Positions 1 through 9,362 of a stretch of DNA of 64,000 bases are shown one piece after another. The stretch spans positions 62,001 through 126,000 of the forward strand of contig JAJFKV010000071.1 in the NCBI GenBank assembly GCA_021773055.1, read 5' to 3'. Position numbers and translations under genes: made by a program. The stretch is from Woeseiaceae bacterium (GTDB taxonomy: Bacteria > Pseudomonadota > Gammaproteobacteria > Steroidobacterales > Woeseiaceae). Below the pieces are notes generated by a model, which saw only the letters and a program-made list of their open reading frames with translations, made no database searches and was not told where the DNA came from. Each line of letters opens with the position of its first letter. Position 1 is the first letter of the stretch.

Positions 1-525
1 AAAGGCATCTCAAATTTCTTTCGCAATCTCATTGCGCCGCGATCGGCGATCAATAATTTCTTGCAGGGCAAGCCCGGAAGAGGCGTCTCCGAGCTCGGCC
101 GCTTTGTGCTTAACAGCACGGTCGGCGTGGGTGGGCTGATAGATGTCGCAACAGCCAGTGGCGTGGAAGAATACCGGGAAGATTTTGGGCAAACGGCTGC
201 CGTCTGGGGTGTTCCGGACGGGCCCTATGTCATGTTGCCCATATTGGGGCCGCAAACATTGCGTGATGCCATCATGAGCGCTGTTGATATTGTCGCAGAC
301 CCGCTATTCCAGTACGACAACACGTCGGTGCGTGACAAGTTATACGTATTGCGGCTTATCGATCTTCGTTATCGCCTTCTGACGGCCGACAAATTCCTGG
401 ATGACTCCAAAGATCCGTATCTGACTCTGCGTGAGTCCTATCTGCAAAACCGTGAATTCGAAGTCTATGACGGTGATCCGCCTGTGGACGATGACTTTTT
501 CGATGAGTTTCTCGAAGAAGAATAA
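1..525 (+). CDS. mlaA: MlaA/VacJ outer-membrane lipoprotein, 3' part
   Basis: This is the C-terminal part of MlaA, the outer-membrane component that removes misplaced phospholipids from the outer leaflet and passes them to MlaC. The reading frame is open from the first base of the window, so the start, signal peptide and lipobox lie outside. The visible part has the family hallmarks: a QGKPGRG segment, GRFVLNSTVGVGGLIDVA, a TAAVWGVPDGPYVMLP segment and the LGP-TLRDA motif. The C-terminal tail is very acidic (EFLEEE at the end). It converges on mlaFEDCB, so all the Mla parts except any extra permease factors lie together, although on opposite strands. The assignment is secure; only the 5' end is missing. 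Confidence 0.95.
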   Translation, partial: KGISNFFRNLIAPRSAINNFLQGKPGRGVSELGRFVLNSTVGVGGLIDVATASGVEEYREDFGQTAAVWGVPDGPYVMLPILGPQTLRDAIMSAVDIVADPLFQYDNTSVRDKLYVLRLIDLRYRLLTADKFLDDSKDPYLTLRESYLQNREFEVYDGDPPVDDDFFDEFLEEE

Positions 526-536
526 TCCGCCAGAGT

Positions 537-896
537 CTACGGTTGGTCGGGAGCCTCGATAAAGCCAGCCCAACGCTCACCACGCGTCAACAACGCATCA
601 ACTTCCGTCGTCCTTGCGATCGCAAGAACGCGATCGGGCATACCCGAAAAACGAATTTCCCGGACCGTATGATTAGCCCACGTTATCCACTCCAGCAGCA
701 GTGCCAGGCCCGCTGAGTCGCTCATGGTCACACCGGAAAGATCGATCTCCAGGCGTGTGTGCTCTTCAAACGGCTGCTCACTCACCTGCAAAATGCGTTC
801 GGCAGTATCAAATGACATTTCTCCGGCCAGCGCGAAGTGGCCGTCGCCAAGTTCTTCGAGAGTAAACTCACCCATCGTTTGTAATACCAGCCTCAT
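537..896 (-). CDS. mlaB: STAS-domain protein MlaB
   Basis: A roughly 119-residue single STAS-domain protein at the end of the mlaFEDCB operon. In the Mla system MlaB binds the ATPase MlaF and stabilises the inner-membrane MlaFEDB complex. The sequence shows the STAS core: LEIDLSGVTMSDSAGLALLLEW, where the conserved D-S-A-G loop sits at the start of the second helix. I chose the ATG at 896, which overlaps mlaC by 29 bases and has a weak GGA upstream. An ATG at 875 is an alternative that gives an 8-base overlap, and the frame is open further upstream without support. Function is inferred from operon position and domain; sequence conservation in MlaB is low. Confidence 0.8.
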   Translation of the reverse strand: MRLVLQTMGEFTLEELGDGHFALAGEMSFDTAERILQVSEQPFEEHTRLEIDLSGVTMSDSAGLALLLEWITWANHTVREIRFSGMPDRVLAIARTTEVDALLTRGERWAGFIEAPDQP

Positions 897-1479
897 TTTC
901 CAGTCTTTCGATGACTGCAGCGAGGCTTGAGCCACGGATTTCGGCATCCATTTCCGTACGATAATTGCGTATGTAGGAGATGCCTTCGATAACAATATTG
1001 AACATCAGCCAGCCCGAATCGCGTTTTACCAATTCGTAGTCCACCGCAACTTTGCTGCCATCATTTAGCTGTACGGTACTTCTGACCTTGGTGCGCTTTT
1101 TCGATACATCTCCTCGAAACGGCAGGAGCTTCACCTTGTCCTGCTCAAATTCGAGCAAGCCGTCGGCATAGCGGCGCAACAGCGCCCGGTAAAAGGCCTC
1201 TACAAAACGCACCCTCTGCGTTTCACTGGCACTTCGCCAATGTTTGCCAAGCACCATCTGGGCCGCAAACTTACGATCAAAACGGGGCAGCAATATTTCA
1301 TCGATGAGGGCATACAGCGCCTGGCGATCGGCGGCCAGCGCCTCCTGCTGTCCGTCCATCTTCTCGGCCAGGAATGTAACCGCACTCTCGATGACGTCCT
1401 GAGGCGATTGATCCTCGGCGTTCGCCGGCAAAACTGCCAGTATCGCGGCCAAGCCGATTGCGGGTAGCAAAGTCCTCAT
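868..1479 (-). CDS. mlaC: Periplasmic phospholipid-binding protein MlaC
   Basis: A 203-residue protein of the Tol-Tol-Ttg2/MlaC family, which shuttles phospholipids across the periplasm between MlaA and MlaFEDB. It starts with a clear signal peptide (MRTLLPAIGLAAILAVLPANA). Typical MlaC features follow: DEILLPRFDRKFAAQMVLGKHW, FVEAFYRALLRRYADGL, VDYELVK and WLMFNIVIEGISYIRNYR. Length is normal for the family. Its start overlaps the end of mlaD by four bases and its end overlaps mlaB, so it is translated within one operon. No anomaly is seen. Confidence 0.95.
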   Translation of the reverse strand: MRTLLPAIGLAAILAVLPANAEDQSPQDVIESAVTFLAEKMDGQQEALAADRQALYALIDEILLPRFDRKFAAQMVLGKHWRSASETQRVRFVEAFYRALLRRYADGLLEFEQDKVKLLPFRGDVSKKRTKVRSTVQLNDGSKVAVDYELVKRDSGWLMFNIVIEGISYIRNYRTEMDAEIRGSSLAAVIERLENEAGITNDG

Positions 1480-1946
1480 TCGTCGTCACCGGAGTCGGAA
1501 CTGACAAGGAACTTTCCGATCAGGTTCTCGAGCACAATAGCGTCCTGTACGAAGAAGATTTCGCTACCTTCTTCAAGGCTGTCTTCCGAACCGCCCGCTT
1601 GCAATCCGATGTACTGGCTGCCCAACAATCCGGCGGTCAGGATACTCGCATCGGAGTCATCAGGAATCGCTCCGTACCTGCTGTCAATTTCAAAAACAAC
1701 CCTGGCTTGCAGTCGCTCCGGATCAAAGGTAACGCTCGTGACACGGCCGATAGTGACCCCGGACATCGCCACGGGTGCTCGAGTCTTGAGGCTGCCAACG
1801 TTTTCAAACCAGGCTTCCACTGCGTAAGTATCATCGGCGGAAAACTTGTCGCCACCGGTCGTCTGCGTTGTCAGAAAAAACAATGCCGACATCCCCAGCA
1901 GGGCGAACAGGCCAGTGCCGATTTCAACTGAACGTGTTTGCTGCAT
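1476..1946 (-). CDS. mlaD: MCE-domain protein MlaD
   Basis: A 156-residue single-MCE-domain protein anchored by one N-terminal transmembrane helix (about residues 10-27). MlaD hexamers form a ring on the periplasmic side of MlaFEDB and bind lipid. Visible MCE features are the VEAWFENVGSLKTRAPVAMSG region, GVTIGRVTSVTFD and the LGSQYIGLQAGG segment, followed by an acidic tail. It overlaps mlaC by four bases and lies nine bases downstream of mlaE. Length and content are ordinary for a gammaproteobacterial MlaD. Confidence 0.95.
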   Translation of the reverse strand: MQQTRSVEIGTGLFALLGMSALFFLTTQTTGGDKFSADDTYAVEAWFENVGSLKTRAPVAMSGVTIGRVTSVTFDPERLQARVVFEIDSRYGAIPDDSDASILTAGLLGSQYIGLQAGGSEDSLEEGSEIFFVQDAIVLENLIGKFLVSSDSGDDE

Positions 1947-1955
1947 AACTGCTCC

Positions 1956-2729
1956 TTAAAGCATGACTGCCGTAATCATGAAATCGAAGATCAATACCGC
2001 GATCGCCGTGATCACAACAGTTCTTGTTGTCGCCCTGCCGACACCTTCCGCCGTGGGAATCGTATTATAGCCTTCCCAGACAGCCAGCAGACTCGCGATA
2101 ATCCCAAATACAATACTCTTGAATACGCCTTCCCTGACGTCGTCGATATCGACCGACAGCTGCATCTGCTGCCAAAACGAGCCGACGTCAACGCTTAACA
2201 GATCGACGGACACCAGGTGCGCACCCAGCAGGCCTACGCAGGTAAATATCGCTGCCAGCATCGGCATCGCTATTACGCCACCCAGGAATCTCGGCACCAA
2301 CACTCTGCGAACCGGATTGACGGCCATCATTTCCATGGCGGAAAGCTGGTCGGTAGCCTTCATCAGGCCAATCTCCGATGACAACGCGGTACCAGCCCGG
2401 CCGGCGAACAGCAAAGCGGTGATAACCGGACCCAGCTCCTTGAGTAACGCTAATGCGACTACTGCGCCGACCGAGTCTTCCGCATTGAAACGCGCCAGAT
2501 TCGCATAGCCTTGCAACCCAAGCACACCACCAACAAAAAAACCGCAGACCATGATTATGACCAGCGACAACGCGCCAGCGTTATAGATCTGCTTGATGAC
2601 GAGGCCCGGACGTCGAAGCAAGATGCGCGGTGCGTGCCGGACGAGTCGCAGAAAAAACAGTTGAAAAGCACCAAAGGTGCGGACAAATTCAAAAGCGTTA
2701 TTGTAGATATCCCGAAGCAACGACCTCAT
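1956..2729 (-). CDS. mlaE: Phospholipid ABC transporter permease MlaE
   Basis: A 257-residue integral membrane permease of the MlaE/YrbE family, with about five or six hydrophobic helices. The signature region GRAGTALSSEIGLMKATDQLSAMEMM is in the middle, with ALLKELGPVITALLFAGR just before it. With MlaF (ATPase), MlaD and MlaB it forms the inner-membrane complex that moves phospholipids between the membranes. It overlaps mlaF by four bases (ATGA type), indicating coupled translation. Nothing unusual is seen. Confidence 0.96.
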   Translation of the reverse strand: MRSLLRDIYNNAFEFVRTFGAFQLFFLRLVRHAPRILLRRPGLVIKQIYNAGALSLVIIMVCGFFVGGVLGLQGYANLARFNAEDSVGAVVALALLKELGPVITALLFAGRAGTALSSEIGLMKATDQLSAMEMMAVNPVRRVLVPRFLGGVIAMPMLAAIFTCVGLLGAHLVSVDLLSVDVGSFWQQMQLSVDIDDVREGVFKSIVFGIIASLLAVWEGYNTIPTAEGVGRATTRTVVITAIAVLIFDFMITAVML

Positions 2730-3541
2730 TCGGAATCTCGCCCTAGTAACTGGTCTGCGTAGTTCGGCGCGTCAAAATGAAACGCGACCGGACCATCAGC
2801 CATACCGTGCATGAACTGCTGCACCAACTCGGATTTCGCAGAACTTAGTTCCTCCGGGCTGCCGCTCGCTGCAACCTTTCCATCCGAGATCAGATAACTT
2901 CTGTCGGCAACGGTTGAGACTTCGGCGACATCGTGACTGACGACGATGCTGGTAATTCCAAGGGCGTCGTTCATACGCCGCACCAGCCGCACAATGACGC
3001 CCATGGATATCGGATCAAGCCCGACAAACGGCTCATCGTAAATCAGTATCTCGGGATCCATCACCATTGCCCGCGCCAACGCCACACGTCGCGCCATTCC
3101 ACCGGACAATTGTGTCGGCGACATGTCGGCAGCACCGCGCAGACCAACTGCATGCAGTTTCGTCAACACGACGTGGCGAATGAGGCGATTGGTAAGCTTG
3201 GTATGCTCACGCAACGGAAAGGCCACATTCTCAAACACGTTGAGGTCTGTCAGCAATGCGCCGTTTTGAAACAACATGCCAAAACGCCGCCGCAGCTCGT
3301 AAAGCCGGTCTTGATTCAGTGTCGCAATGTCAACGCCATTCACACATATACTGCCCTGCTGAGGAATCAACTGGCGCGTAATAAGGCGAAGCAAGGTTGT
3401 CTTACCGGTGCCGCTAGGACCCATCAAAGCGGTCACTTCACCGCGCTTGATGGTTAAATTGAGGTCCTTGAAGATCACGCGTGTACCGCGCGAATACATG
3501 AGGTCGTGGATCTCTACCAGGTTTTCAGAATCGCTGTTCAC
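2726..3541 (-). CDS. mlaF: Phospholipid ABC transporter ATP-binding protein MlaF
   Basis: The ATPase of the Mla complex. It has Walker A GPSGTGKTT, a Q-loop region FQNGALLTDLNVFENV, signature LSGGMARRVALARA, Walker B LIYDEPFVGLDP and the switch histidine in VVSHD. I chose a GTG start, giving 271 residues, close to the family norm. It is preceded by AGGTG eight bases upstream. An in-frame ATG 48 bases further upstream (3589) has no ribosome-binding site. It is the first gene of mlaFEDCB and is divergent from the SUF operon. The product acts at the inner membrane with MlaE. Confidence 0.93.
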   Translation of the reverse strand: MNSDSENLVEIHDLMYSRGTRVIFKDLNLTIKRGEVTALMGPSGTGKTTLLRLITRQLIPQQGSICVNGVDIATLNQDRLYELRRRFGMLFQNGALLTDLNVFENVAFPLREHTKLTNRLIRHVVLTKLHAVGLRGAADMSPTQLSGGMARRVALARAMVMDPEILIYDEPFVGLDPISMGVIVRLVRRMNDALGITSIVVSHDVAEVSTVADRSYLISDGKVAASGSPEELSSAKSELVQQFMHGMADGPVAFHFDAPNYADQLLGRDSE

Positions 3542-3647
3542 AACGCGGACACCTAACGACGCCCCTCTTATTTTGGCTCGCGATAGCATAGCAAAAAGCC
3601 GCTCAGGCGACGCACGAATATCGCCACAGGTATAGCCTGCAACGCGA

Positions 3648-3670
3648 AATAGGACTAAAATAGTCCCTTA
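3648..3670 (+). promoter_or_regulatory. IscR-type palindromic operator upstream of the SUF operon
   Basis: A perfect inverted repeat, GGACTA-aaa-TAGTCC (3652-3666), lies 28 bases before the Rrf2 regulator start. Its core GACTAAAATAGTC matches the known IscR type 1 core (GACT-RWWW-YAGTC). A possible -10 (TAAAAT, 3656-3661) overlaps the repeat, so binding would block transcription. Autoregulation by the adjacent Rrf2 protein is inferred. Confidence 0.7.
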
Positions 3671-3693
3671 TTGAATTACGCGCGGACCTGATC

Positions 3694-4158
3694 GTGCTCA
3701 GAATCAGCAAACTCACAGACTACGGAACCGTGCTGCTCGCCCATTTGGCGGCAGACCGGGAGACCGTTTGCAGCGCGGCAGATGTCGCGACGGCAACCGG
3801 TATTGCCTTGCCGACCGTCAGCAAATTGCTGAAATCGCTGGGTCGTGCGGACCTGGTGACATCAACGCGTGGCGCTAATGGTGGCTACCAGCTGGCTCGG
3901 GATCCGAGCAATATCAGCGCGGCCGACATTATTGACGCGCTCGATGGGCCTGTCTCCATCACCGAGTGCAGCGCCAGTGACAGCCAGTGTGAGCACGAAG
4001 GCGTCTGCAGCGTCGGTGGCGCATGGCAGCGAGTGAATGTTGCGATCCGCCGTGCGCTCGAAGACGTCTCGCTGAGTGACCTGCTGCGTGGCAACACTAC
4101 TACCCCAAAATTTCGTTTTGCCGGGCTACCGGTCACCGTGGAACACAAGAGAAAATGA
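3694..4158 (+). CDS. Rrf2-family SUF operon regulator (IscR/SufR-like)
   Basis: A 154-residue Rrf2-family transcription factor that heads the SUF operon and probably senses Fe-S cluster status to tune expression. The N-terminal winged helix (residues about 1-70) includes the [14 protein letters not shown] start and the [14 protein letters not shown] wing. Three cysteines at residues 92, 99 and 105, followed by WQRVN, match the cluster-binding region of the family. The start is GTG. The gene overlaps sufB by four bases. The palindrome just upstream fits an IscR-type operator. The nearest named family is the SUF-system assembly regulator of proteobacteria rather than cyanobacterial SufR. Confidence 0.92.
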   Translation: MLRISKLTDYGTVLLAHLAADRETVCSAADVATATGIALPTVSKLLKSLGRADLVTSTRGANGGYQLARDPSNISAADIIDALDGPVSITECSASDSQCEHEGVCSVGGAWQRVNVAIRRALEDVSLSDLLRGNTTTPKFRFAGLPVTVEHKRK

Positions 4159-5597
4159 CTTCTGATAATATAGAAAGCATCGTCAATCGGCGCTACGAAC
4201 ACGGCTTCGTTACCGATATCGAGACAGAAAGTCTACCGCCCGGACTCAATGAAGACGTGGTGCGGGCCATATCGGCACGCAAGAAAGAGCCGGCATTCAT
4301 GCTTGAGTGGCGCCTGCAAGCCTATCGGCAATGGCTGGACATGCGTGAACCCAACTGGCCCCACCTGCAATATGCGCCGGTCAAATTCAATGAGATCTCC
4401 TACTACGCGGCGCCGAAGTCCGACGAGGATCGGCCCAAGAGCCTGGATGAGGTCGATCCGAAACTCCTGGAAACGTATGACAAGCTGGGAATTCCGCTGC
4501 ACGAACGCGCACGCTTGGCGGGTGTTGCCGTGGACGCCGTGTTCGACAGCGTTTCCGTTGCGACGACCTTTAAGGAAAAGCTATCTGAAGCAGGAGTAAT
4601 CTTTTGCTCTTTCTCGGAGGCGGTGCGTGAGCACCCCGAACTCGTGAAGAAGTATCTCGGCAGCGTCGTACCGAGGCGCGACAACTTCTATGCCGCTCTC
4701 AATTCTGCGGTGTTTAGTGACGGCTCCTTTGTTTATATACCGAAGGGCGTGCGCTGCCCAATGGAGTTATCGACCTATTTCCGGATTAACGCGGCCAATA
4801 CCGGGCAATTCGAACGCACATTGATTATCGCGGATGAAGGCAGTCACGTGAGCTACCTGGAGGGCTGCACAGCCCCCATGCGCGACGAAAACCAATTACA
4901 TGCGGCCGTTGTGGAGCTGGTTGCGCTCGAAGGCGCCGAAATAAAGTATTCGACGGTCCAGAACTGGTATCCGGGCGACGAGAATGGTGTTGGCGGCATT
5001 TATAACTTCGTCACCAAGCGCGGCGATTGCCGCGGCGCGAACTCGAAAATATCCTGGACGCAGGTTGAAACCGGATCAGCGATTACCTGGAAGTATCCGA
5101 GCTGCCTGCTACGGGGTGAAAATTCGGTGGGCGAGTTTTACTCAGTCGCAGTTGCCAACAATATGCAGCAGGCCGACACCGGCACCAAGATGATTCATAT
5201 CGGCGCAAATACGCGTAGTACGATCGTCTCCAAGGGAATTTCCGCGGGCAAGGCACAAAATGCCTATCGGGGACTCGTCAAAGTGATGCCACAGGCACAC
5301 GGTGCCCGCAATCATACCCAGTGTGACTCGTTGCTCATCGGCAAAGAATGTGGCGCCCATACGTTTCCATATATGGAAATAAAGAATCCGTCGGCAAAAA
5401 TTGAGCACGAGGCGACGACGTCGAAGATTTCAGCCAATCAACTGTTCTATTGCCGTCAACGGGGAATCTCCGAAGAAGACGCAGTCAACATGATCGTCAA
5501 CGGCTTCTGTAAGGAAGTATTCAAAGAATTACCGATGGAGTTCGCCGTCGAGGCGCAGGCATTACTGAATGTCAGTCTCGAAGGCGCCGTCGGATAG
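4155..5597 (+). CDS. sufB: Fe-S cluster assembly scaffold SufB
   Basis: A 480-residue SufB, the scaffold subunit of the SufBC2D complex on which Fe-S clusters are built in the cytoplasm. Characteristic segments are the N-terminal region with [19 protein letters not shown]-type beta-helix repeats ([20 protein letters not shown]), EGCTAP, and the C-terminal [19 protein letters not shown] with the conserved Cys before the [14 protein letters not shown] end. Length is standard. Its ATG overlaps the regulator stop codon, and sufC follows after 17 bases. It is likely co-regulated by the upstream Rrf2 protein. Confidence 0.98.
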   Translation: MTSDNIESIVNRRYEHGFVTDIETESLPPGLNEDVVRAISARKKEPAFMLEWRLQAYRQWLDMREPNWPHLQYAPVKFNEISYYAAPKSDEDRPKSLDEVDPKLLETYDKLGIPLHERARLAGVAVDAVFDSVSVATTFKEKLSEAGVIFCSFSEAVREHPELVKKYLGSVVPRRDNFYAALNSAVFSDGSFVYIPKGVRCPMELSTYFRINAANTGQFERTLIIADEGSHVSYLEGCTAPMRDENQLHAAVVELVALEGAEIKYSTVQNWYPGDENGVGGIYNFVTKRGDCRGANSKISWTQVETGSAITWKYPSCLLRGENSVGEFYSVAVANNMQQADTGTKMIHIGANTRSTIVSKGISAGKAQNAYRGLVKVMPQAHGARNHTQCDSLLIGKECGAHTFPYMEIKNPSAKIEHEATTSKISANQLFYCRQRGISEEDAVNMIVNGFCKEVFKELPMEFAVEAQALLNVSLEGAVG

Positions 5598-5614
5598 AAA
5601 TTAGCCAGGAAACC

Positions 5615-6370
5615 ATGATGCTAGAAATCAACAATCTCCAAAGCCGCATCGGCGACAGCGAAATTCTCCGCGGCCTGTCATTGTCCGTAAACGCAGGCGA
5701 AGTGCACGCCATAATGGGCCCAAACGGGTCTGGCAAAAGCACACTCGCGCAAGTCATAGCCGGCCATAGCGATTACATCGTTACAGGCGGGGATGTGCAA
5801 TTCAACAGCAACAACCTGCTTGACCTTGAGCCCGAGGAGCGAGCCCACGAAGGCATTTTTCTCGGCTTCCAGTACCCGGTAGAAATCCCGGGAGTAAACA
5901 ACGCTTATCTCCTCAAGGCGGCCGTCAATGCCAAGCGCAAACACCAGGGCCTGGGCGAAATCGATGCCTTCGAGTTCTTGAAGCTCGCTCGCGAAAAGAT
6001 GGCGGTGCTGGGCATGGACCCAAAATTCCTGAATCGCGGTGTTAATGAAGGATTTTCCGGTGGTGAGAAAAAACGCAACGAGATTCTGCAAATGGCGATG
6101 CTGGAGCCAAGCCTCGCGATTCTTGACGAAACCGATTCGGGCCTCGATATCGACGCCCTCAAGGCCGTCGCAGAGGGCGTTAACACATTGCGTGGACCGG
6201 ATCGAGCAATCGTCCTGATCACACATTACCAACGTCTTCTCGACTACATCGAGCCGGACTTTGTCCACGTACTTTCCGCCGGAAAAATCGTTCGCTCGGG
6301 CGATAAGACATTGGCGCTGGAGCTGGAAGACAAAGGTTACGACTGGGTACGTGAGGCTGCGAACGCATGA
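5615..6370 (+). CDS. sufC: Fe-S cluster assembly ATPase SufC
   Basis: A 251-residue ABC-type ATPase that drives conformational change in the SufBC2D scaffold. It has Walker [13 protein letters not shown], signature [11 protein letters not shown] and Walker [17 protein letters not shown], all in the form specific to SufC. Two tandem ATGs occur at the start; the first is annotated. It overlaps sufD by four bases. The protein is cytosolic despite the ABC fold. Confidence 0.98.
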   Translation: MMLEINNLQSRIGDSEILRGLSLSVNAGEVHAIMGPNGSGKSTLAQVIAGHSDYIVTGGDVQFNSNNLLDLEPEERAHEGIFLGFQYPVEIPGVNNAYLLKAAVNAKRKHQGLGEIDAFEFLKLAREKMAVLGMDPKFLNRGVNEGFSGGEKKRNEILQMAMLEPSLAILDETDSGLDIDALKAVAEGVNTLRGPDRAIVLITHYQRLLDYIEPDFVHVLSAGKIVRSGDKTLALELEDKGYDWVREAANA

Positions 6371-7641
6371 AGCAGGTGTCCTTATCTATCGAGGAACTTC
6401 GGGCGGCGATGCTGCGCCTGCCAAACGAGTCACTGGCTACAGCCCGTGAGGCCGCATTTGCAAACCTCGACGAACATGGATTGCCAACGGTCCGCGACGA
6501 AGACTGGAAATACACAGATCTGGGCACGGCAATAGACATCAGCAATCGTTGGCTTGCAAATGGGGCAATAACAGCATCGAACGAGCCACTCGCCGGCTCG
6601 ATCGAATCGATTACAGCATCGATTGACGCCAACTGGTTGCTGGTCGCTAATGGCATTATCGACATGTCACTCTTTGACACATCCGCTGGCATCGAGGTGC
6701 AGGCATTCAGTGATTCTGTGGCTCCATTTGTGATGGATCGGCCATTGGCAGACTTGAATGCAGCGCTGCTCAATGATGGGTTTCGTGTGCAAATTCACGC
6801 AGCAACCGAGAAGCCGCTGGGCATACTCGTCATCGACGAAGCCGCTGCTGGCGCAGCCGTCTCCCAGGCGAGTATTGAGATCGAGGTGGCACCTGGATGT
6901 GACGCCGAACTTATCGAATACCACTCCTCCGCCGGCAAAGACGACCATTACAGCAACTCAGTGCTTGCATTGCAGATCTCTGAGGCAGCCCAGGTCAATT
7001 ACGTGCGAATCCAGAACCGGCGGCTTGGGCACGTCCAAACCGGGAGACTGTCGGTTGCGCTGGGCAAAGATAGCCGACTGACAATGGCGAGCTACGATCT
7101 CGGCGGTGGCCTGATACGAAACGATATCGACATCGATCTTGAACAACCCGGGTCCGACGTGACTTTCGATGGCCTGTATCTGGCGGGGGATGGTCAACAC
7201 ATTGATAACCACACGCGCGTTAATCACCGCGTCGGCCCCGCCTCATCTTCGCAGGAATACCGTGGCATTCTGAACGGCCGCTGCCGCTGTGTCTGGAACG
7301 GAAAAGCAATCGTGTACAAAGGGGCAGATGGCACTGACGCCAACCAGGCGAACCATAATCTGCTGCTATCAGAGCACGCTGAAATCGACGCCAAGCCTGA
7401 GCTCGAGATTTATGCCGACGACGTAAAATGCAGCCACGGCACGACGGTCGGGCAGCTTGATGAGACCGCCCTGTTCTACTTACGCACTCGCGGCCTGAAT
7501 AAACGCCAGGCCACACAATTGCTCACGCATGCGTTCGCAGCAGACCTCGTCGCCCGCGCCCCCGTCGCTGCAGCGTTGGATGCAGTCAGGTCGCTCGTCA
7601 ATGTGCGACTGGCGGATTTGATCCAGGACGACGCCTCATGA
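6367..7641 (+). CDS. sufD: Fe-S cluster assembly protein SufD
   Basis: A 424-residue SufD, paralogue of SufB and partner in the SufBC2D scaffold. The N-terminus contains the family motif [15 protein letters not shown]. The beta-helix body ends in the conserved stretch [40 protein letters not shown] and [12 protein letters not shown]. It overlaps both neighbours by four bases, which suggests tight translational coupling. Nothing unusual is visible. Confidence 0.97.
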   Translation: MKQVSLSIEELRAAMLRLPNESLATAREAAFANLDEHGLPTVRDEDWKYTDLGTAIDISNRWLANGAITASNEPLAGSIESITASIDANWLLVANGIIDMSLFDTSAGIEVQAFSDSVAPFVMDRPLADLNAALLNDGFRVQIHAATEKPLGILVIDEAAAGAAVSQASIEIEVAPGCDAELIEYHSSAGKDDHYSNSVLALQISEAAQVNYVRIQNRRLGHVQTGRLSVALGKDSRLTMASYDLGGGLIRNDIDIDLEQPGSDVTFDGLYLAGDGQHIDNHTRVNHRVGPASSSQEYRGILNGRCRCVWNGKAIVYKGADGTDANQANHNLLLSEHAEIDAKPELEIYADDVKCSHGTTVGQLDETALFYLRTRGLNKRQATQLLTHAFAADLVARAPVAAALDAVRSLVNVRLADLIQDDAS

Positions 7642-8879
7642 ACCAACCGCAAGCGACCGAAATAGTCGACATATCCGCTTGCCGGAATGACTTTCCAGCG
7701 TTGCAGCAAGAGGTCAATGGTCAACCGCTCGCCTATCTCGATAGCGCGGCATCGGCACAGCAACCCGCCGTTGTCATCGACGCAGTTGCAAGTTACCACC
7801 GTGAAGACCACGCTAATGTTCACCGCGGCGTTCATACTCTAAGTCACCGTGCGACCGAACTCTACGAAGGCGCACGCGACAAGCTGGTGCGGTTCATCAA
7901 TGCCGCAAGCCGCGCCGAAATCGTTCTCACGAGCGGCGCTACGGAGTCGATCAACCTCGTAGCACAAAGCTACTGCCGGCCCATGCTGCAAGCCGGTGAC
8001 CAGGTTCTCATCACCTGGCTGGAGCACCACTCAAATATCGTTCCATGGCAACTGGTCTGCGAGCAAACCGGGGCAGAGTTAATCGTTGCGCCGATCAACG
8101 ACCGGGGTGAGGTTGAACTGGACAAGCTCCGTGAACTGATGACAGAGCGCGTGAAGCTGCTTGGCATCGGCCACGTCTCCAATGCACTGGGCACCATTAA
8201 TCCGTTGCCCGAGATCATTACTGACGCCAAAAAACTGGATATCACTGTATTGGTCGATGGCGCTCAGGGCATGCCCCACATGGGCGTCGACGTGCAGGCG
8301 TTGGGTTGCGACTTCTACGCGTTCTCCGGGCACAAGATGTTTGGCCCGACGGGCGCCGGTGTGCTGTGGGGTCGTGAGCAACTGCTTGACGCGATGCCGC
8401 CGTACAAAGGTGGTGGCGACATGATCCTGGAAGTGAGCTTCGAAAACACGGTTTTCAATGAGTTGCCATACAAGTTCGAGGCTGGAACACCGAATATTTC
8501 CGGCACCATCGGACTTGGGGCCGCGGTTGATTACCTCTGCTCAGTCGGCATGCAGAACATCTACGAACATGAGAAGACGCTGCACCGCTACATGGTTGAC
8601 CAGCTTGAGGCTGTCGAGGGCCTGCGCCTGATCGGCACTGCCGGTAATCAGGCGAGTGTGCAGTCGTTCATGCTAAATGACATACACCCGCACGATCTCG
8701 GCACAATCCTCGACCATCAGGGTGTCGCAGTGCGCACCGGACATCACTGCGCCATGCCCGTCATGCAACGATTCGGGTTACCGGGCACCGCGCGTGCATC
8801 GCTGGGCCTGTATAACAATTTTGCCGACGTCGACCGCTTGATTGTGGCGCTCGAAAAAGCACGTCAGGTCTTCGCATGA
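7638..8879 (+). CDS. sufS: Cysteine desulfurase SufS
   Basis: A 413-residue PLP-dependent class V aminotransferase-fold enzyme that takes sulfur from cysteine as a persulfide for SufBCD. The PLP lysine is in AFSGHKMFGPTGAG. The catalytic cysteine is in RTGHHCAMPVMQRFG near the C-terminus, in the short loop typical of group II (SufS) enzymes. The substrate region HRGVHTLSHRATELYEGAR is intact. It overlaps sufD and sufU by four bases. Pairing with SufU implies that SufU, rather than SufE, accepts its persulfide. Confidence 0.97.
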   Translation: MNQPQATEIVDISACRNDFPALQQEVNGQPLAYLDSAASAQQPAVVIDAVASYHREDHANVHRGVHTLSHRATELYEGARDKLVRFINAASRAEIVLTSGATESINLVAQSYCRPMLQAGDQVLITWLEHHSNIVPWQLVCEQTGAELIVAPINDRGEVELDKLRELMTERVKLLGIGHVSNALGTINPLPEIITDAKKLDITVLVDGAQGMPHMGVDVQALGCDFYAFSGHKMFGPTGAGVLWGREQLLDAMPPYKGGGDMILEVSFENTVFNELPYKFEAGTPNISGTIGLGAAVDYLCSVGMQNIYEHEKTLHRYMVDQLEAVEGLRLIGTAGNQASVQSFMLNDIHPHDLGTILDHQGVAVRTGHHCAMPVMQRFGLPGTARASLGLYNNFADVDRLIVALEKARQVFA

Positions 8880-9355
8880 ATGTAGCTACGGACAACAGCG
8901 AACTACAGGAGCTATATCGCGAAGTGATCCTCGATCATGCGCGCAAACCGCGAAACTTTCGACGCCTCGATGAGGCCACCCACACTGCCGAGGGCATCAA
9001 CCCACTCTGCGGTGACAAATTGCACTTGTACCTGACAGTTGATGCGAATGAGCGAGTGGTCGAGGTTGGATTCGAAGGTTCCGGGTGCGCTATTTCCATG
9101 GCGTCCGCTTCCTTGTTGACTGAAACCATCGCCAATTTGTCTGTAGCGGAAGCCGATGCCTGTTTCCAATCCGTCACAGCGCGGCTGAATCAAGCCTCTG
9201 CTGGCGACGAAACAGCAGTAACGACTGACCTGTCAAAACTAAGGGCATTAGACGGGGTGCGCGCGCATCCCAGTCGCATCCGGTGTGCAACTCTCGCATG
9301 GCACGCCTTGCACGCAGCACTTAGTCATTCACCAACATCTGCGACAACAGAGTAA
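8876..9355 (+). CDS. sufU: SufU-type sulfur acceptor / NifU-like protein
   Basis: A 159-residue protein of the SufU/IscU fold. SufU receives sulfur from SufS through a zinc-bound cysteine. It shows the three conserved cysteine regions: NPLCGDKLHLYL, GSGCAISMASASLL and SRIRCATLAWHAL, with the family start LYREVILDHARKPRNFR. Its place after sufS in an overlapping operon supports the SUF role. SufU is best known from Gram-positives, but the same order occurs in proteobacterial SUF operons that lack sufE, and no sufE is seen here. Confidence 0.93.
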   Translation: MNVATDNSELQELYREVILDHARKPRNFRRLDEATHTAEGINPLCGDKLHLYLTVDANERVVEVGFEGSGCAISMASASLLTETIANLSVAEADACFQSVTARLNQASAGDETAVTTDLSKLRALDGVRAHPSRIRCATLAWHALHAALSHSPTSATTE

Positions 9356-9362
9356 GGACACT

